A DNA stretch of 64,000 bases from an uncultured Odoribacter sp. Lineage in GTDB: Bacteria; Bacteroidota; Bacteroidia; Bacteroidales; Marinifilaceae. Location of the stretch: positions 7,820-71,819 of the forward strand of contig CAJUQA010000014.1 in NCBI GenBank assembly GCA_910588375.1, written 5' to 3'. Made by a program: the position numbers and the translations under genes. Within the stretch, counting starts at the first letter, position 1, and each line of letters opens with the position of its first letter. Under the pieces are notes generated by a model. The model worked only from the letters and a program-made list of their open reading frames with translations. It was not told the DNA's origin and made no database searches. This document shows, one piece after another, positions 17,451-26,665 of the stretch.

Positions 17451-19133
17451 ATGATCTTAACAAAATTGACTTTGCCGGAATTGCTCAGAAACAGTTGTTC
17501 TAAATTCAAAGACAACCTTTCTCTCAATTTCGTCCAATCCGGAAACAGAACCTACCAGGATTTATATAATGAAGTAATCGCCCTATCCAATTATTTACTG
17601 AAATGCGGTATCCAGAAAGGGGACAAGATAGCTATCCTGAGTGCAAATATGCCCCAGTGGGGAATTACCCAATTCGCAGTGGCCAGTATCGGTGCTGTTG
17701 CAGTTCCCGTATTACCGGGATTCAGCACGACTGAAATACAGAATATTCTTCAACATTCAGAGGCGAAAATGATTTTCGTTTCAAAGCTGCTTTACAAATT
17801 AGTGGCAGACATCCAAACGGATTTTCTGGAACAGAAGATTTTGATGAATACCTTTGCCCGTATTCCGGAAAATTATCCGAGTGAAGATATTGAAAAACTC
17901 AACACTCCCGCATTTCAAAACAATACAACTCCGTTACCCGATTTCGACATCCGGGAAGAGGATACGGCCTCCATCATTTATACTTCGGGAACAACCGGAT
18001 TCTCCAAAGGGGTTGAACTTACCCATAAAAACCTGGTATGGAATGCCCGACAATGCAGTACCATACAGCATGTGGGAGAAAGCGACCGTTTTTTGAGTAT
18101 CCTTCCTTTGGCACATACCTATGAAAACACATTAGGCTTATTGTTACCTTTGATGTTCGGGGCCAGAGTATTCTATCTCGACCGGGTTCCGACTCCCAAA
18201 CTTCTGGTACCGGCCATGCAGAAAATCAGACCGACGGTTATTCTGTCCGTACCTTTGGTAATTGAAAAAATATACAAAACCCAGATATTGACGAAATTCA
18301 CGTCAAACCGCTGGATAAGTACCCTATATCGCATTTCTTTCGTCCGGAAATTTCTGAATCGGTTGGCAGGAAAAAAATTAATGACTACTTTCGGAGGAGA
18401 ACTCCTGTTTTTCGGTATCGGCGGTTCCAAGCTGGACCCGACAGTTGAACGTTTTCTCCACGAAGCCCGTTTCCCCTATGCTATTGGTTACGGTCTGACG
18501 GAAACATCACCGATGTCTGCCGGCAGCAATCCGTCCCAGACATTTTTACAGGGAGTAGGACCGGTCATGGAAGGCGTACAGATTCAAATTCACAACGCCG
18601 ACGAAAAAGGAGAAGGGGAAATCTGGATCAAAGGCCCCCATGTCATGAAAGGCTATTACAAAAAACCGGAACTGACAAAAGAAAGTATCACGGCCGACGG
18701 CTGGTTTAAAACCGGAGACCTGGGTTCATTTGACAAGAAAGGCCGACTGTCTATCCGGGGACGAATAAAAACAATGATTCTGGGTGCTTCCGGAGAAAAT
18801 ATCTACCCGGAAGAAATCGAATCCATTATCAACAATTTCCGGTGTGTCAATGAGTCATTAGTGGTTGAATGTAAAGGGAAATTGGTCGCCATGGTTCATT
18901 TCAACATGGAAGAACTGGAAAAACAGTATAAAAAATTGAAAAACCAGGCGGGGACTTACAAAAATCTGATAAACGATTACATAGAAGAACAAAAACGGGA
19001 ATTGCGGGAATACGTGAACAGCCGGGTCAACAATTTTTCCAAACTCCAGTTGGTCATGGTTCAAAGCGAACCCTTCGAAAAAACGCCGACCCAAAAAATC
19101 AAACGCTTTTTATACCAGAAATTAAGTCTCTAA
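17451..19133 (+). CDS. AMP-forming long-chain acyl-CoA synthetase-like enzyme
   Basis: A 560-residue ANL-superfamily adenylating enzyme that probably activates a fatty acid to acyl-CoA. The P-loop-like motif IIYTSGTTGFSKGVELTH is near residues 177-194, the A5 motif reads GYGLTETSP, and A7 is GWFKTGDLG. The C-terminal lid ends KTPTQKIKRFLY with the catalytic Lys context. It resembles FadD15-type long-chain synthetases in having a C-terminal helical insertion (about 480-520). It is monocistronic, with its own promoter box and a bidirectional terminator after it. Substrate length cannot be read. Confidence 0.9.
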   Translation: MILTKLTLPELLRNSCSKFKDNLSLNFVQSGNRTYQDLYNEVIALSNYLLKCGIQKGDKIAILSANMPQWGITQFAVASIGAVAVPVLPGFSTTEIQNILQHSEAKMIFVSKLLYKLVADIQTDFLEQKILMNTFARIPENYPSEDIEKLNTPAFQNNTTPLPDFDIREEDTASIIYTSGTTGFSKGVELTHKNLVWNARQCSTIQHVGESDRFLSILPLAHTYENTLGLLLPLMFGARVFYLDRVPTPKLLVPAMQKIRPTVILSVPLVIEKIYKTQILTKFTSNRWISTLYRISFVRKFLNRLAGKKLMTTFGGELLFFGIGGSKLDPTVERFLHEARFPYAIGYGLTETSPMSAGSNPSQTFLQGVGPVMEGVQIQIHNADEKGEGEIWIKGPHVMKGYYKKPELTKESITADGWFKTGDLGSFDKKGRLSIRGRIKTMILGASGENIYPEEIESIINNFRCVNESLVVECKGKLVAMVHFNMEELEKQYKKLKNQAGTYKNLINDYIEEQKRELREYVNSRVNNFSKLQLVMVQSEPFEKTPTQKIKRFLYQKLSL

Positions 19134-19140
19134 CTATAAA

Positions 19141-19168
19141 AATAAGTCCGGATAAATCCGGACTTATT
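19141..19168. terminator. Bidirectional terminator between convergent genes
   Basis: A 12-bp perfect stem (AATAAGTCCGGA with TCCGGACTTATT) has a 4-nt loop and T-runs on both strands. It serves the + acyl-CoA synthetase and the - FAH-like gene, which ends at 19176. Confidence 0.85.
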
Positions 19169-19175
19169 TTTTTAT

Positions 19176-19742
19176 TTATCTCACATAAAAATCAAGAAGG
19201 CATTTGCCATTCAAGCCCATTTGCAAGCGATCACCGATTTTTAGACCTTTATAACGGAAAGGATTTCCACAATAAAAAAAATCACCGATTTTTATCATGT
19301 AATATCCGGAAGCCAGAGAGACGAACTGGTCTACATTTACCGGCAAATCAGAAGCTTTCCCCGCGAAAACAAGATTTCCATTTATTTTCAAATAGTATTC
19401 CGCCTTTCCACCCGTATAATTTTCCATAACACTCAATGCCGCCGATTCATCAAAAGAAGAAGCCACCCCGCAAGGCAATCCTTTCGTCTTCAAGGATTGT
19501 TCCAAAGTATCGGCATAAAAGCGGATACCAACCCCTATTTCATTGTAATAGCGGGATGCGAAACGTCCGGAAAAGCCTTTCCCCAATTTACAAGCCTTCA
19601 AAACCAGCTGAGGCACACAACTCACCTCCTCCGTGAAAGCAGGAAAATAAAAATCATTATTATTTCTGAGTAGTGCATTGTCTCCTACCACACTCAACGT
19701 CATTTCCACAGCAGAGCTATATTCCGCACACAATAATTTCAT
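19176..19742 (-). CDS. Small fumarylacetoacetate-hydrolase-fold protein, possibly non-catalytic
   Basis: A 188-residue protein whose layout resembles the FAH domain. An early hydrophobic strand leads to PAFTEEVSCVPQLVLK, where functional relatives have the metal-binding E-x-E. A middle YYNEIGVGIRFYADTLEQSL stands in the NDVSARD-like position, and the C-terminal GDFFYCG and LKIGDRLQMGLNG strands follow. The usual catalytic NDxSxRD is not recognisable. It begins 2 bp after the nitroreductase stop on the same strand, so the two are probably coupled. The fold is a moderate-confidence call, and no function is assigned. Confidence 0.6.
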   Translation of the reverse strand: MKLLCAEYSSAVEMTLSVVGDNALLRNNNDFYFPAFTEEVSCVPQLVLKACKLGKGFSGRFASRYYNEIGVGIRFYADTLEQSLKTKGLPCGVASSFDESAALSVMENYTGGKAEYYLKINGNLVFAGKASDLPVNVDQFVSLASGYYMIKIGDFFYCGNPFRYKGLKIGDRLQMGLNGKCLLDFYVR

Positions 19743-19744
19743 GG

Positions 19745-20329
19745 TTACTCCTGTTTAAAAAGCAGTTCGTTAAGATTCCGTTTCGGTACATGGTGTATCT
19801 GTTCCGCATCTCTCCAATATTTAAATTCATTCTCCCGCATCTCTTCGATAACAACTGTTTCGCAAGGTTTTCCCAACGCAATGACATAATTTATTTTCAC
19901 ATAGTCGGGCAATTGCAATATCTCCCGGAGTTTTTCATTCTGAAAAGCTTTAATCACACACCCGCCATACCCTTTCTCTACAGCTGCAAGCAAAATCGTC
20001 TGAATCTGAATACCGTCATCACACAGGCAATTTTCCGAAATACGCGTATCCAGCAATTGAATCAGATAAGCAGACGGCCTCTCTCCTTTTTCAGGGCCAT
20101 CCCAATCGGTCAAATATCCCGCCCAGGCCAAGGTATTAAATACTTTCTCACACATCTCTTCTTTTCGAACCGAAATATATTTCAATGGCTGCGCATTCCG
20201 GGCAGAAGCACAGAAACGCGTCAGTCCCACCCATTCCTCCAATTGTTCCTGCGGTATACGCTCATCTTCACGAAAACGGCGGTAGCTCCGATTACTACTC
20301 AATAAATTTTTAAGCATTTCTTTTTCCAT
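19745..20329 (-). CDS. Nitroreductase-family FMN oxidoreductase
   Basis: A 194-residue flavoprotein. The FMN-phosphate-binding opening SNRSYRRFRED is near residues 12-22, the second FMN site SARNAQPLKYI is near 41-51, and the late GYGGCVIKAF motif near 135 is typical of small nitroreductases of Bacteroidales. It should reduce nitro, quinone or other electron-poor substrates with NAD(P)H, probably as a dimer. The native substrate is unknown. An internal ATG at 20317 (MLKNLLS) is an equally good start. The gene is followed after 2 bp by the FAH-like gene. Confidence 0.88.
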   Translation of the reverse strand: MEKEMLKNLLSSNRSYRRFREDERIPQEQLEEWVGLTRFCASARNAQPLKYISVRKEEMCEKVFNTLAWAGYLTDWDGPEKGERPSAYLIQLLDTRISENCLCDDGIQIQTILLAAVEKGYGGCVIKAFQNEKLREILQLPDYVKINYVIALGKPCETVVIEEMRENEFKYWRDAEQIHHVPKRNLNELLFKQE

Positions 20330-20366
20330 TTGCTCTATATTTAACCTTTCAAGAGAATCTTAAACT

Positions 20367-20396
20367 TTTGACTTTCGAGTATTTATTGTAGATTTG
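20367..20396 (+). promoter_or_regulatory. Complete -33/-7 promoter of the AddB-like nuclease gene
   Basis: TTTG at 20367-20370 and TAGATTTG at 20389-20396 are separated by 18 bp, close to the ideal Bacteroidota spacing. The ATG lies about 95 bp downstream, so a roughly 85-nt leader is expected. Confidence 0.65.
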
Positions 20397-20490
20397 TCCG
20401 GTCAAAATTAATAACAAAAATTCAAAGGATTTTATAAAAAACCGTACTTTCATTAATCAGATAACCTAATTTATTAAATCCGGAATACAT

Positions 20491-23304
20491 ATGTCTTCGT
20501 TTTTACATTTACTTGCCGCCGATTTACTCGGAAAGTATCCGAACTTCGAAGATATTACCATCATTTTCCCCAACAAACGAGCCGGATTGTTCTTAGCCGA
20601 AGAGCTTTCCCGCCTCATAGAACGTCCCACGTGGATGCCGAAAATCATCACGCTGTCCGATTTCATCCGTGAACAAACGGGACTCCGGAAACCGGACGAT
20701 TTAATCCTGATTATCAAACTGTACAAAACCTACCAACAGATCAGCGGTAATGAGGAAAAATTTGAAGACTTCTACTTTTGGGGCAATATGCTGCTGAACG
20801 ACTTTGACGACATCGACAAATACCTCGTCGATGCCAAAGACCTTTTTTCCAATCTGACCGCTTTAAAAAACTTAGAATACAATTTTCCCTATCTTCAACC
20901 GGAACAGATTGAAGTCATCAAAAAATTCTGGTCGACATTCAATCCGGAGAAATACAGCAAAGAACAGCAGGAATTCTTAAAAATCTGGGACAAACTCCAT
21001 GCCCTTTACTCAACATTCAAAACATCCCTGTTTGAAGAAAAAATCGCTTACGAAGGAATGACGTTACGTCACTATCTGGAGCATATCGGGGAAACAAACC
21101 ACAAGGGCATCGTGATTTTCGCCGGCTTCAATGCCTTGAATCTGTGCGAGAAACAGATTTTTTCCCATTTTCAAAACACACGCCAAGCCTTTTTTTACTG
21201 GGATTACGACTTGTATTATTCAGCCGATGAACACCACGAAGCAGGAAAATATATCCGGGAAAATCTGCGCCTTTTCCCCAATGAATTAGGCAAAGAACAT
21301 TTCAACCAATTCAAATACAACGGAAAAAATATCGAATTTATTTCCGTCCCTTCCTCCATCGGACAAGCCAAACTTATTCCGGAACTTCTTCACGACGTAT
21401 CTCCCGAGGAGTACACTCAAACCGCCATTGTACTGTGCGATGAACGCATGCTGCTGCCGGTGATGCACTCCATCCCGGAACACATCGGAAAAATCAATAT
21501 TACGATGGGATATCCGGCACAGAATACCTCCGTCGCTTCCCTTATCCATTTATTGGGAGACCTCCGGAAATATGCCAAAAGCGGAACAAACGGAAATTAT
21601 TACTACTATAAACCGGTGATCGCCCTGCTTAACCACAAATTAATCAAAGATGCCTGCCCCGGGGAAATCGACAGAATCACCGACTATATCAATAAAAAAA
21701 ATATCGTATACGTTGCAGGGAAACACCTTCATTTCAATGCCCTCACACAAGCCATTTTCTCTGCGGAGAAGCCTCAAACTATCGATTATATACTTTCTAT
21801 TCTGCAACTTCTTTTACAGACGCTGAACGGGAAAGAAGAGCAATTCCATCCGATTGAAAAGGAATTTATTTTTCAAATTTTCACCCAATTACAAAGTCTG
21901 CAAAATACATTTGCCGAAGAAGGCATCGAACCGGAAGACAAACTCTATCTTCAGATTATCAACAAAGTAATCCATTCCGTTACGATCCCGTTTTCTGGCG
22001 AACCACTGGAAGGCCTGCAACTAATGGGACTGATGGAGACCCGTATGTTGGATTTCAAAAAACTGATTATTTTATCAGCCAACGAAGGAATTCTCCCCAA
22101 AACGTCCACCACCCCCTCTTTCATCCCCTATAATCTCCGCTTCGGTTTCAGACTACCCACACCGGAACATCAGGATATTCTTTTCGCTTATTATTTCTAC
22201 CGGCTGCTGCAACGGGCAAAAGACATACACATCCTATACACGACGACCGTAAAAGGCATGAATGGCGGCGAAATGAGCCGCTATCTCTATCAGATTAAAT
22301 ACGAATCCGGACTGCCGTTGAAAGAAAGCAATTTCCAGAACCACATATCCGTTTCAGACCATCCTTTACCGGAAATACCCAAAACGCCCAATGTTCTGAA
22401 CAAATTGTATCCGTACGGAGAATCGGAAGAACACCCGCTTTCTCCATCCGCACTGAATACATATATTGACTGCCCGCTGAAATTTTATTTCAAATATCCC
22501 GCAGGCATAAAGGAAAAAGAAGAAATAGCAGAAGAATTAGACCACCGGTTGCTCGGAAACATATTCCACGAATGCGCCGAATCCCTGTATGCAACTGTAT
22601 CTCAAGGAACCGTTACACCTGAAATCATTGACCATTTTCTGCACAATCCGAAACTTCTCGACGAACACATCAAACATTCCTATCTGAATTTCTATGACCA
22701 ACAGGTCTCCCGATTGATTGACAGCGGAAGCAACGAACTTATCCTGACTATCATTCGCAAATATCTTATTCAGATGTTCCGCTACGACCGCCAGATTGCC
22801 CCATTCCGGCTGATTTCAATGGAAAAGAAATACAGTTTTCCCATTCTTATTGACACGGGAACAACGACCCGAACAATCCACATCGGCGGTATCATCGACC
22901 GGATAGACGAAACGGAACAAGCAATCCGCATCATCGATTATAAGACGGGAAGCGATACCACCACATTCAAAAATATCGAATCCCTTTTTGACGGAACGAA
23001 CCCCACACGCAACAAAGCAGCTTTTCAGACCATGCTGTATTGTTTGATGTTCGGGAAAGAAAGGCAAAACACCCCCCTGCAGCCCGGTATTTACAGTACC
23101 AAATTACTCTTTACCCCCGACTATTCTCCTTTATTAAAAAACGATAAAGAGCCTATTGTCAATTTTGAAAGATATAAAGATGAATTTGAGGGTCTACTGA
23201 AACAACTGTTGGAAAAACTCTTTTCTCCCGACGGTGCGTTCACCCCGACCACCAATGAGAAGAAATGCCGCACCTGCCCCTACTCTATCATCTGCCGGAA
23301 ATAA
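20491..23304 (+). CDS. AddB-like PD-(D/E)XK exonuclease with iron-sulphur cluster motif
   Basis: A 937-residue recombination-repair protein. The N-terminal half resembles an inactivated helicase of the AddB/RecC type (FPNKRAGLFLAEEL, residues 29-42). The C-terminal nuclease has the motif DYKTG with D816 and K818. Four cysteines, C661 (IDCPLKFYF) and C926, C929 and C935 at the very end (CRTCPYSIIC), match the Fe-S staple of AddB nucleases. It should process double-strand ends together with an AddA/RecB-like helicase, which is not in this window. The gene has its own promoter and is followed by a hairpin. Length is shorter than Bacillus AddB, as usual in Bacteroidota. Confidence 0.88.
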   Translation: MSSFLHLLAADLLGKYPNFEDITIIFPNKRAGLFLAEELSRLIERPTWMPKIITLSDFIREQTGLRKPDDLILIIKLYKTYQQISGNEEKFEDFYFWGNMLLNDFDDIDKYLVDAKDLFSNLTALKNLEYNFPYLQPEQIEVIKKFWSTFNPEKYSKEQQEFLKIWDKLHALYSTFKTSLFEEKIAYEGMTLRHYLEHIGETNHKGIVIFAGFNALNLCEKQIFSHFQNTRQAFFYWDYDLYYSADEHHEAGKYIRENLRLFPNELGKEHFNQFKYNGKNIEFISVPSSIGQAKLIPELLHDVSPEEYTQTAIVLCDERMLLPVMHSIPEHIGKINITMGYPAQNTSVASLIHLLGDLRKYAKSGTNGNYYYYKPVIALLNHKLIKDACPGEIDRITDYINKKNIVYVAGKHLHFNALTQAIFSAEKPQTIDYILSILQLLLQTLNGKEEQFHPIEKEFIFQIFTQLQSLQNTFAEEGIEPEDKLYLQIINKVIHSVTIPFSGEPLEGLQLMGLMETRMLDFKKLIILSANEGILPKTSTTPSFIPYNLRFGFRLPTPEHQDILFAYYFYRLLQRAKDIHILYTTTVKGMNGGEMSRYLYQIKYESGLPLKESNFQNHISVSDHPLPEIPKTPNVLNKLYPYGESEEHPLSPSALNTYIDCPLKFYFKYPAGIKEKEEIAEELDHRLLGNIFHECAESLYATVSQGTVTPEIIDHFLHNPKLLDEHIKHSYLNFYDQQVSRLIDSGSNELILTIIRKYLIQMFRYDRQIAPFRLISMEKKYSFPILIDTGTTTRTIHIGGIIDRIDETEQAIRIIDYKTGSDTTTFKNIESLFDGTNPTRNKAAFQTMLYCLMFGKERQNTPLQPGIYSTKLLFTPDYSPLLKNDKEPIVNFERYKDEFEGLLKQLLEKLFSPDGAFTPTTNEKKCRTCPYSIICRK

Positions 23305-23308
23305 AAAA

Positions 23309-23326
23309 AGAAGCCTTCCGGCTTCT
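23309..23326. terminator. Bidirectional terminator between convergent genes
   Basis: A GAAGCC-TTCC-GGCTTC hairpin is flanked by an A-run upstream and T-run downstream. It lies between the AddB-like gene (+) and the DUF2795 gene (-). Confidence 0.75.
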
Positions 23327-23334
23327 TCTATTTT

Positions 23335-23556
23335 TTAATACTCATCTTCGTTGAAGAAAAAATCATCCTTGCTCGGATAATCGGGCCAGATATCTTCGAT
23401 ACTTTCGAAAATTTCTTCATCGTCTTCGATATCCTGAAGGTTTTCGATCACTTCCAACGGCGCCCCCGAACGGATAGCGTAATCTATCAATTCGTCTTTA
23501 GAAGCCGGCCACGGCGCATCTTCCAGTTTAGATGCAAGTTCAAGAGTCCAGTACAT
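23335..23556 (-). CDS. DUF2795 family small acidic protein
   Basis: A 73-residue cytosolic protein. The recognisable DUF2795 core reads LEDAPWPASKDELIDYAIRS (about 11-30) followed by APLEVIENL, and the tail is strongly acidic. The family is almost universal in Bacteroidota but has no known role. The conserved helical pattern is often compared with small adaptor or nucleic-acid-binding folds, but I assign no function. An exact promoter box lies 40 bp upstream, so it is expressed on its own. Confidence 0.88.
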   Translation of the reverse strand: MYWTLELASKLEDAPWPASKDELIDYAIRSGAPLEVIENLQDIEDDEEIFESIEDIWPDYPSKDDFFFNEDEY

Positions 23557-23595
23557 AATTGCTCTGCTTTAAATGTTGGCATTCCTATTTTGCCG

Positions 23596-23603
23596 CAAAA
23601 GTA
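23596..23603 (-). promoter_or_regulatory. -7 box of the DUF2795 gene
   Basis: The minus strand reads TACTTTTG, an exact TAnnTTTG match, 40 bp before the ATG at 23556. Confidence 0.65.
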
Positions 23604-23688
23604 TACTTTTTATAAGAATAAACAATACCCATTCTTGAAAAATACATATAAAAAGAATTAAAAACGCCGGTACATGCACTCCAATCGG

Positions 23689-25473
23689 TCATTCATCGGA
23701 GAAATGTTGCAGTACCCGCCGGTATGTATTGAATATCTTGGCTTTCGACACGAAACCGACATATTTGCCTTCCTGGATTACCGGAAGATTCCAGGCGCCG
23801 GTATCCTCAAATTTCTTCATCACCGCATCCATCAAATCCTCCACATTGACAATCGTCGGGGGCGTCGTCATATAATCCCGCACATACGTCGTGGCATATA
23901 AATCCTGGTTAAACATGATTTTACGGATATCGTCCAGCAACACTATTCCCAACAATTCATTGTTGGCATCCACGACCGGAAATATATTCCGGCTGGAACG
24001 GGAAACAATCTTTACCAAATCCCCCAAAGTGGCATCTACCGACACAGTTTTCAAATCCGTTTCAATCACTTTATTCAGCTTCATCAAAGTCAATACGGCC
24101 TTGTCTTTATTATGGGTAATCAAATCCCCTTTCATGGCCAACCGGCGCGCATATATCGAATGAGGCTCCATTCCCCGACCGGTCAGATGAGCCATGACCG
24201 AAGTAATCATCAAAGGTACAAGCAAGGAATAGCCCCCCGTAATTTCCGCAATCAGGAACATGGCGGTCAAAGGCGAATTCATCACACCGGACATCACTCC
24301 CGCCATCCCCGCCAAAACAAAATAGCTCACAGGCACCGTAGCGATTCCCGACAGATTAATCAAGGTAGCCACCAAATACCCCCCGATACCTCCCGTAAAC
24401 AAACTGGGGGCAAAAACACCGCCGACACCGCCGCTTCCGTTGGTCAAAGCCGTAGCTATCACTTTTACAAAAAGCAGCCCGATGACATACAGGACAATCA
24501 TAAAAGCACTGCTTTTAAAATCAAAGAAATACGTATTTTTTAAAATATTGTCCGCATTGTCGGTCAGTAAATCCTGCAAGGCAGTATATCCCTCGCCATA
24601 TAAAGGCGGGAAAGCATAAATCAACAATCCCAGCAACGCCCCTCCTACCGCCACCTTTTTAAACGGATTCCTCATATTCGCCACAAACTGCTCAATCCGT
24701 ATATTCATGCGGATAAAATACACCGACAGAAAACCGCAGCAGATACCGAGAATAATGTAATAGGGCACATTGGCCAGCGCAAAATGGTCATGCACCGCAA
24801 AATTCAGCACAATACCGTCCCCCATCATAAAATAAACGAGGACATACGAAGAAATAGCCGAAATCATCAGCGGTATCAACGAAGCCATTGTCAAATCCAA
24901 CATCAGGACTTCAAGAGTAAACACGATACCCGCAATAGGCGCTTTGAATATTCCGGCAATGGCTCCCGCCGCCCCGCAACCGATCATCAGAGTCATCACT
25001 TTGTAGTTCATCCGGAAAAAGCGCGCCAGATTAGAGCCGATAGAAGCCCCCGTCAAAACAATGGTTGCCTCCGTACCCACCGAACCACCGAAACCGATAG
25101 TAATGGTACTCGCAATCATGGAAGAATAATTGTTATGAGGCTTAATCATGCTGTTCCGCCTGGAAATAGCGTACAATACTTTCGTCACCCCGTGACTGAT
25201 ATCTTCCCGCACAAAATAACGGACAAAAAGAGAAGTAAGACATATCCCGATAAAAGGATAAATAAAAAACAGGAGACTCCCGCTGTCCACCTGAAGGCGT
25301 TCCGTAAAAAACACATGGGTGAAGTGCACCATATTCTTCAGCAAAATAGCTGCCAATCCCGACACGATTCCCACCAACAGACTCAGTACCAGGATAAAAT
25401 TCTTTTCCTTCACATACTTCACCCGCCAAATCAGAAAACGTCCGAACCAACTGCTCTCACTGCCCTCAGCCAT
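23689..25473 (-). CDS. ClC-family chloride channel/antiporter with C-terminal CBS pair
   Basis: A 594-residue inner-membrane protein. The ClC anion-path motifs are GFGGSVGTEATIVLTGASIG (about 135-154, the GSxGPE-type loop but with Thr-Glu-Ala in place of the usual Pro-Glu-Gly) and GSGGVGGVFAPSLFTGG (about 345-361). Two CBS domains occupy roughly 450-590 (ETDLKTVSVDATLGDLVKI and TTPPTIVNVEDLMDAV) and may gate transport in response to nucleotides. It follows DUF4831 on the same strand by 37 bp. Channel versus proton-coupled exchanger cannot be settled by eye. Confidence 0.9.
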   Translation of the reverse strand: MAEGSESSWFGRFLIWRVKYVKEKNFILVLSLLVGIVSGLAAILLKNMVHFTHVFFTERLQVDSGSLLFFIYPFIGICLTSLFVRYFVREDISHGVTKVLYAISRRNSMIKPHNNYSSMIASTITIGFGGSVGTEATIVLTGASIGSNLARFFRMNYKVMTLMIGCGAAGAIAGIFKAPIAGIVFTLEVLMLDLTMASLIPLMISAISSYVLVYFMMGDGIVLNFAVHDHFALANVPYYIILGICCGFLSVYFIRMNIRIEQFVANMRNPFKKVAVGGALLGLLIYAFPPLYGEGYTALQDLLTDNADNILKNTYFFDFKSSAFMIVLYVIGLLFVKVIATALTNGSGGVGGVFAPSLFTGGIGGYLVATLINLSGIATVPVSYFVLAGMAGVMSGVMNSPLTAMFLIAEITGGYSLLVPLMITSVMAHLTGRGMEPHSIYARRLAMKGDLITHNKDKAVLTLMKLNKVIETDLKTVSVDATLGDLVKIVSRSSRNIFPVVDANNELLGIVLLDDIRKIMFNQDLYATTYVRDYMTTPPTIVNVEDLMDAVMKKFEDTGAWNLPVIQEGKYVGFVSKAKIFNTYRRVLQHFSDE

Positions 25474-25510
25474 AATTTTCCACTGTAAGAAAGGTTAAAC
25501 ACGCGACTGA

Positions 25511-26644
25511 CTATCGCACAATCTTATTAATACTTTTTATGGAACCGTACTGCGGATAGAATTCCAATTGCAATCCTTCCCCGCTGATTACATCCGTCGG
25601 AAACTTCTTAATCATACCCAACTGGGGAATAACACTACGGAAGCACTGCAACTCCTCAGTCAGCCGGACAAGCTTCACGTCGGCCACGGCCGGTACCCGG
25701 TAATAGACCACCGACTGCGTCGGTTCCGCCTGCATTTCTGCCGCAGCCGGAACAATCACCCGTTCCGCTACCAAACTATAGGCCGTAGCCGAAACATTTT
25801 TCCTATCGACAAACCCCTCCGAACTACTGAACCGGAAAGCCACCACCGCTTCATTTTCCTTTTCTATGGTACAAACAAATACCCGTTCAAAACTCTGTTT
25901 CACTTTCTTTCCCATGAAAAGGCTCAGATAATCCTGTTCCATTCGGTCGAACTCTTTCAGAATCACCTGCAACGACTTCCCGTCCGGCACTTCATTCTCG
26001 GCTGCCAGTAACTTCACCCGTTCCGAACGAATCCGGAATATCTCTCTGACAGCTTCCGCCATCAGGTCCCGTTTCGTTTTGGGTTTATAACTTATAATGG
26101 GATCCCAGATACGTTTCACCACACCGTCGATTTCCTGCTCCACATAATTCGTATCCAATATCTCTTTCAAAGGATTGTATGTACGCAAATCCGTCATCCT
26201 GATTTCCCGTTGCCGCCCCCCTTCCTGAGCCCGGTACTCCATCCCTTCCATCTGCGCTTTCATTGTCACAGAACCGGCAGCAATACCGGCCAAAAATCCT
26301 TCCGGACTCAAACTCAACATAACCGAACCGTAATCGCCCGTCGCAGTCATCGAATACACCGTCTTTTCGTCAGGTACGGAAAAAGGAGTCACCTCTACGG
26401 ACTTTATCTCCCACTGTTCCTTCAATGCCGTAACTTCCGGTTTCATTCCCAACTCTTTTTCCGCAAACTCCGCATAAGGACCGGGGATATGGCGCACCGC
26501 TTCCGCCTTCACCTTCACCTTATATGAGACTTTCGGCAAACAATAGCTGACCGTCACAGGCGTATTGATTTCTTTCTTCTTTTGGGCGAAACTCCCCGAA
26601 GTCATTAAAATTCCACAAACCAGAATGAATACGATTCTTTTCAT
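25511..26644 (-). CDS. DUF4831 exported protein
   Basis: A 377-residue protein with a clean signal peptide (MKRIVFILVCGILMTSGSFA, cut before QKKK). The body is beta-rich and contains the DUF4831-like opening VSYCLPKVSYKVKVKAE and a central TNYVEQEIDGVVKRIWDPI region. It is widespread in Bacteroidales without a known role. It begins 21 bp after the NnrE/NnrD stop and ends 37 bp before the ClC gene, so all three may share a transcript. Function is unknown. Confidence 0.8.
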   Translation of the reverse strand: MKRIVFILVCGILMTSGSFAQKKKEINTPVTVSYCLPKVSYKVKVKAEAVRHIPGPYAEFAEKELGMKPEVTALKEQWEIKSVEVTPFSVPDEKTVYSMTATGDYGSVMLSLSPEGFLAGIAAGSVTMKAQMEGMEYRAQEGGRQREIRMTDLRTYNPLKEILDTNYVEQEIDGVVKRIWDPIISYKPKTKRDLMAEAVREIFRIRSERVKLLAAENEVPDGKSLQVILKEFDRMEQDYLSLFMGKKVKQSFERVFVCTIEKENEAVVAFRFSSSEGFVDRKNVSATAYSLVAERVIVPAAAEMQAEPTQSVVYYRVPAVADVKLVRLTEELQCFRSVIPQLGMIKKFPTDVISGEGLQLEFYPQYGSIKSINKIVR

Positions 26645-26665
26645 AAAACAAAACAGTATATGTTA

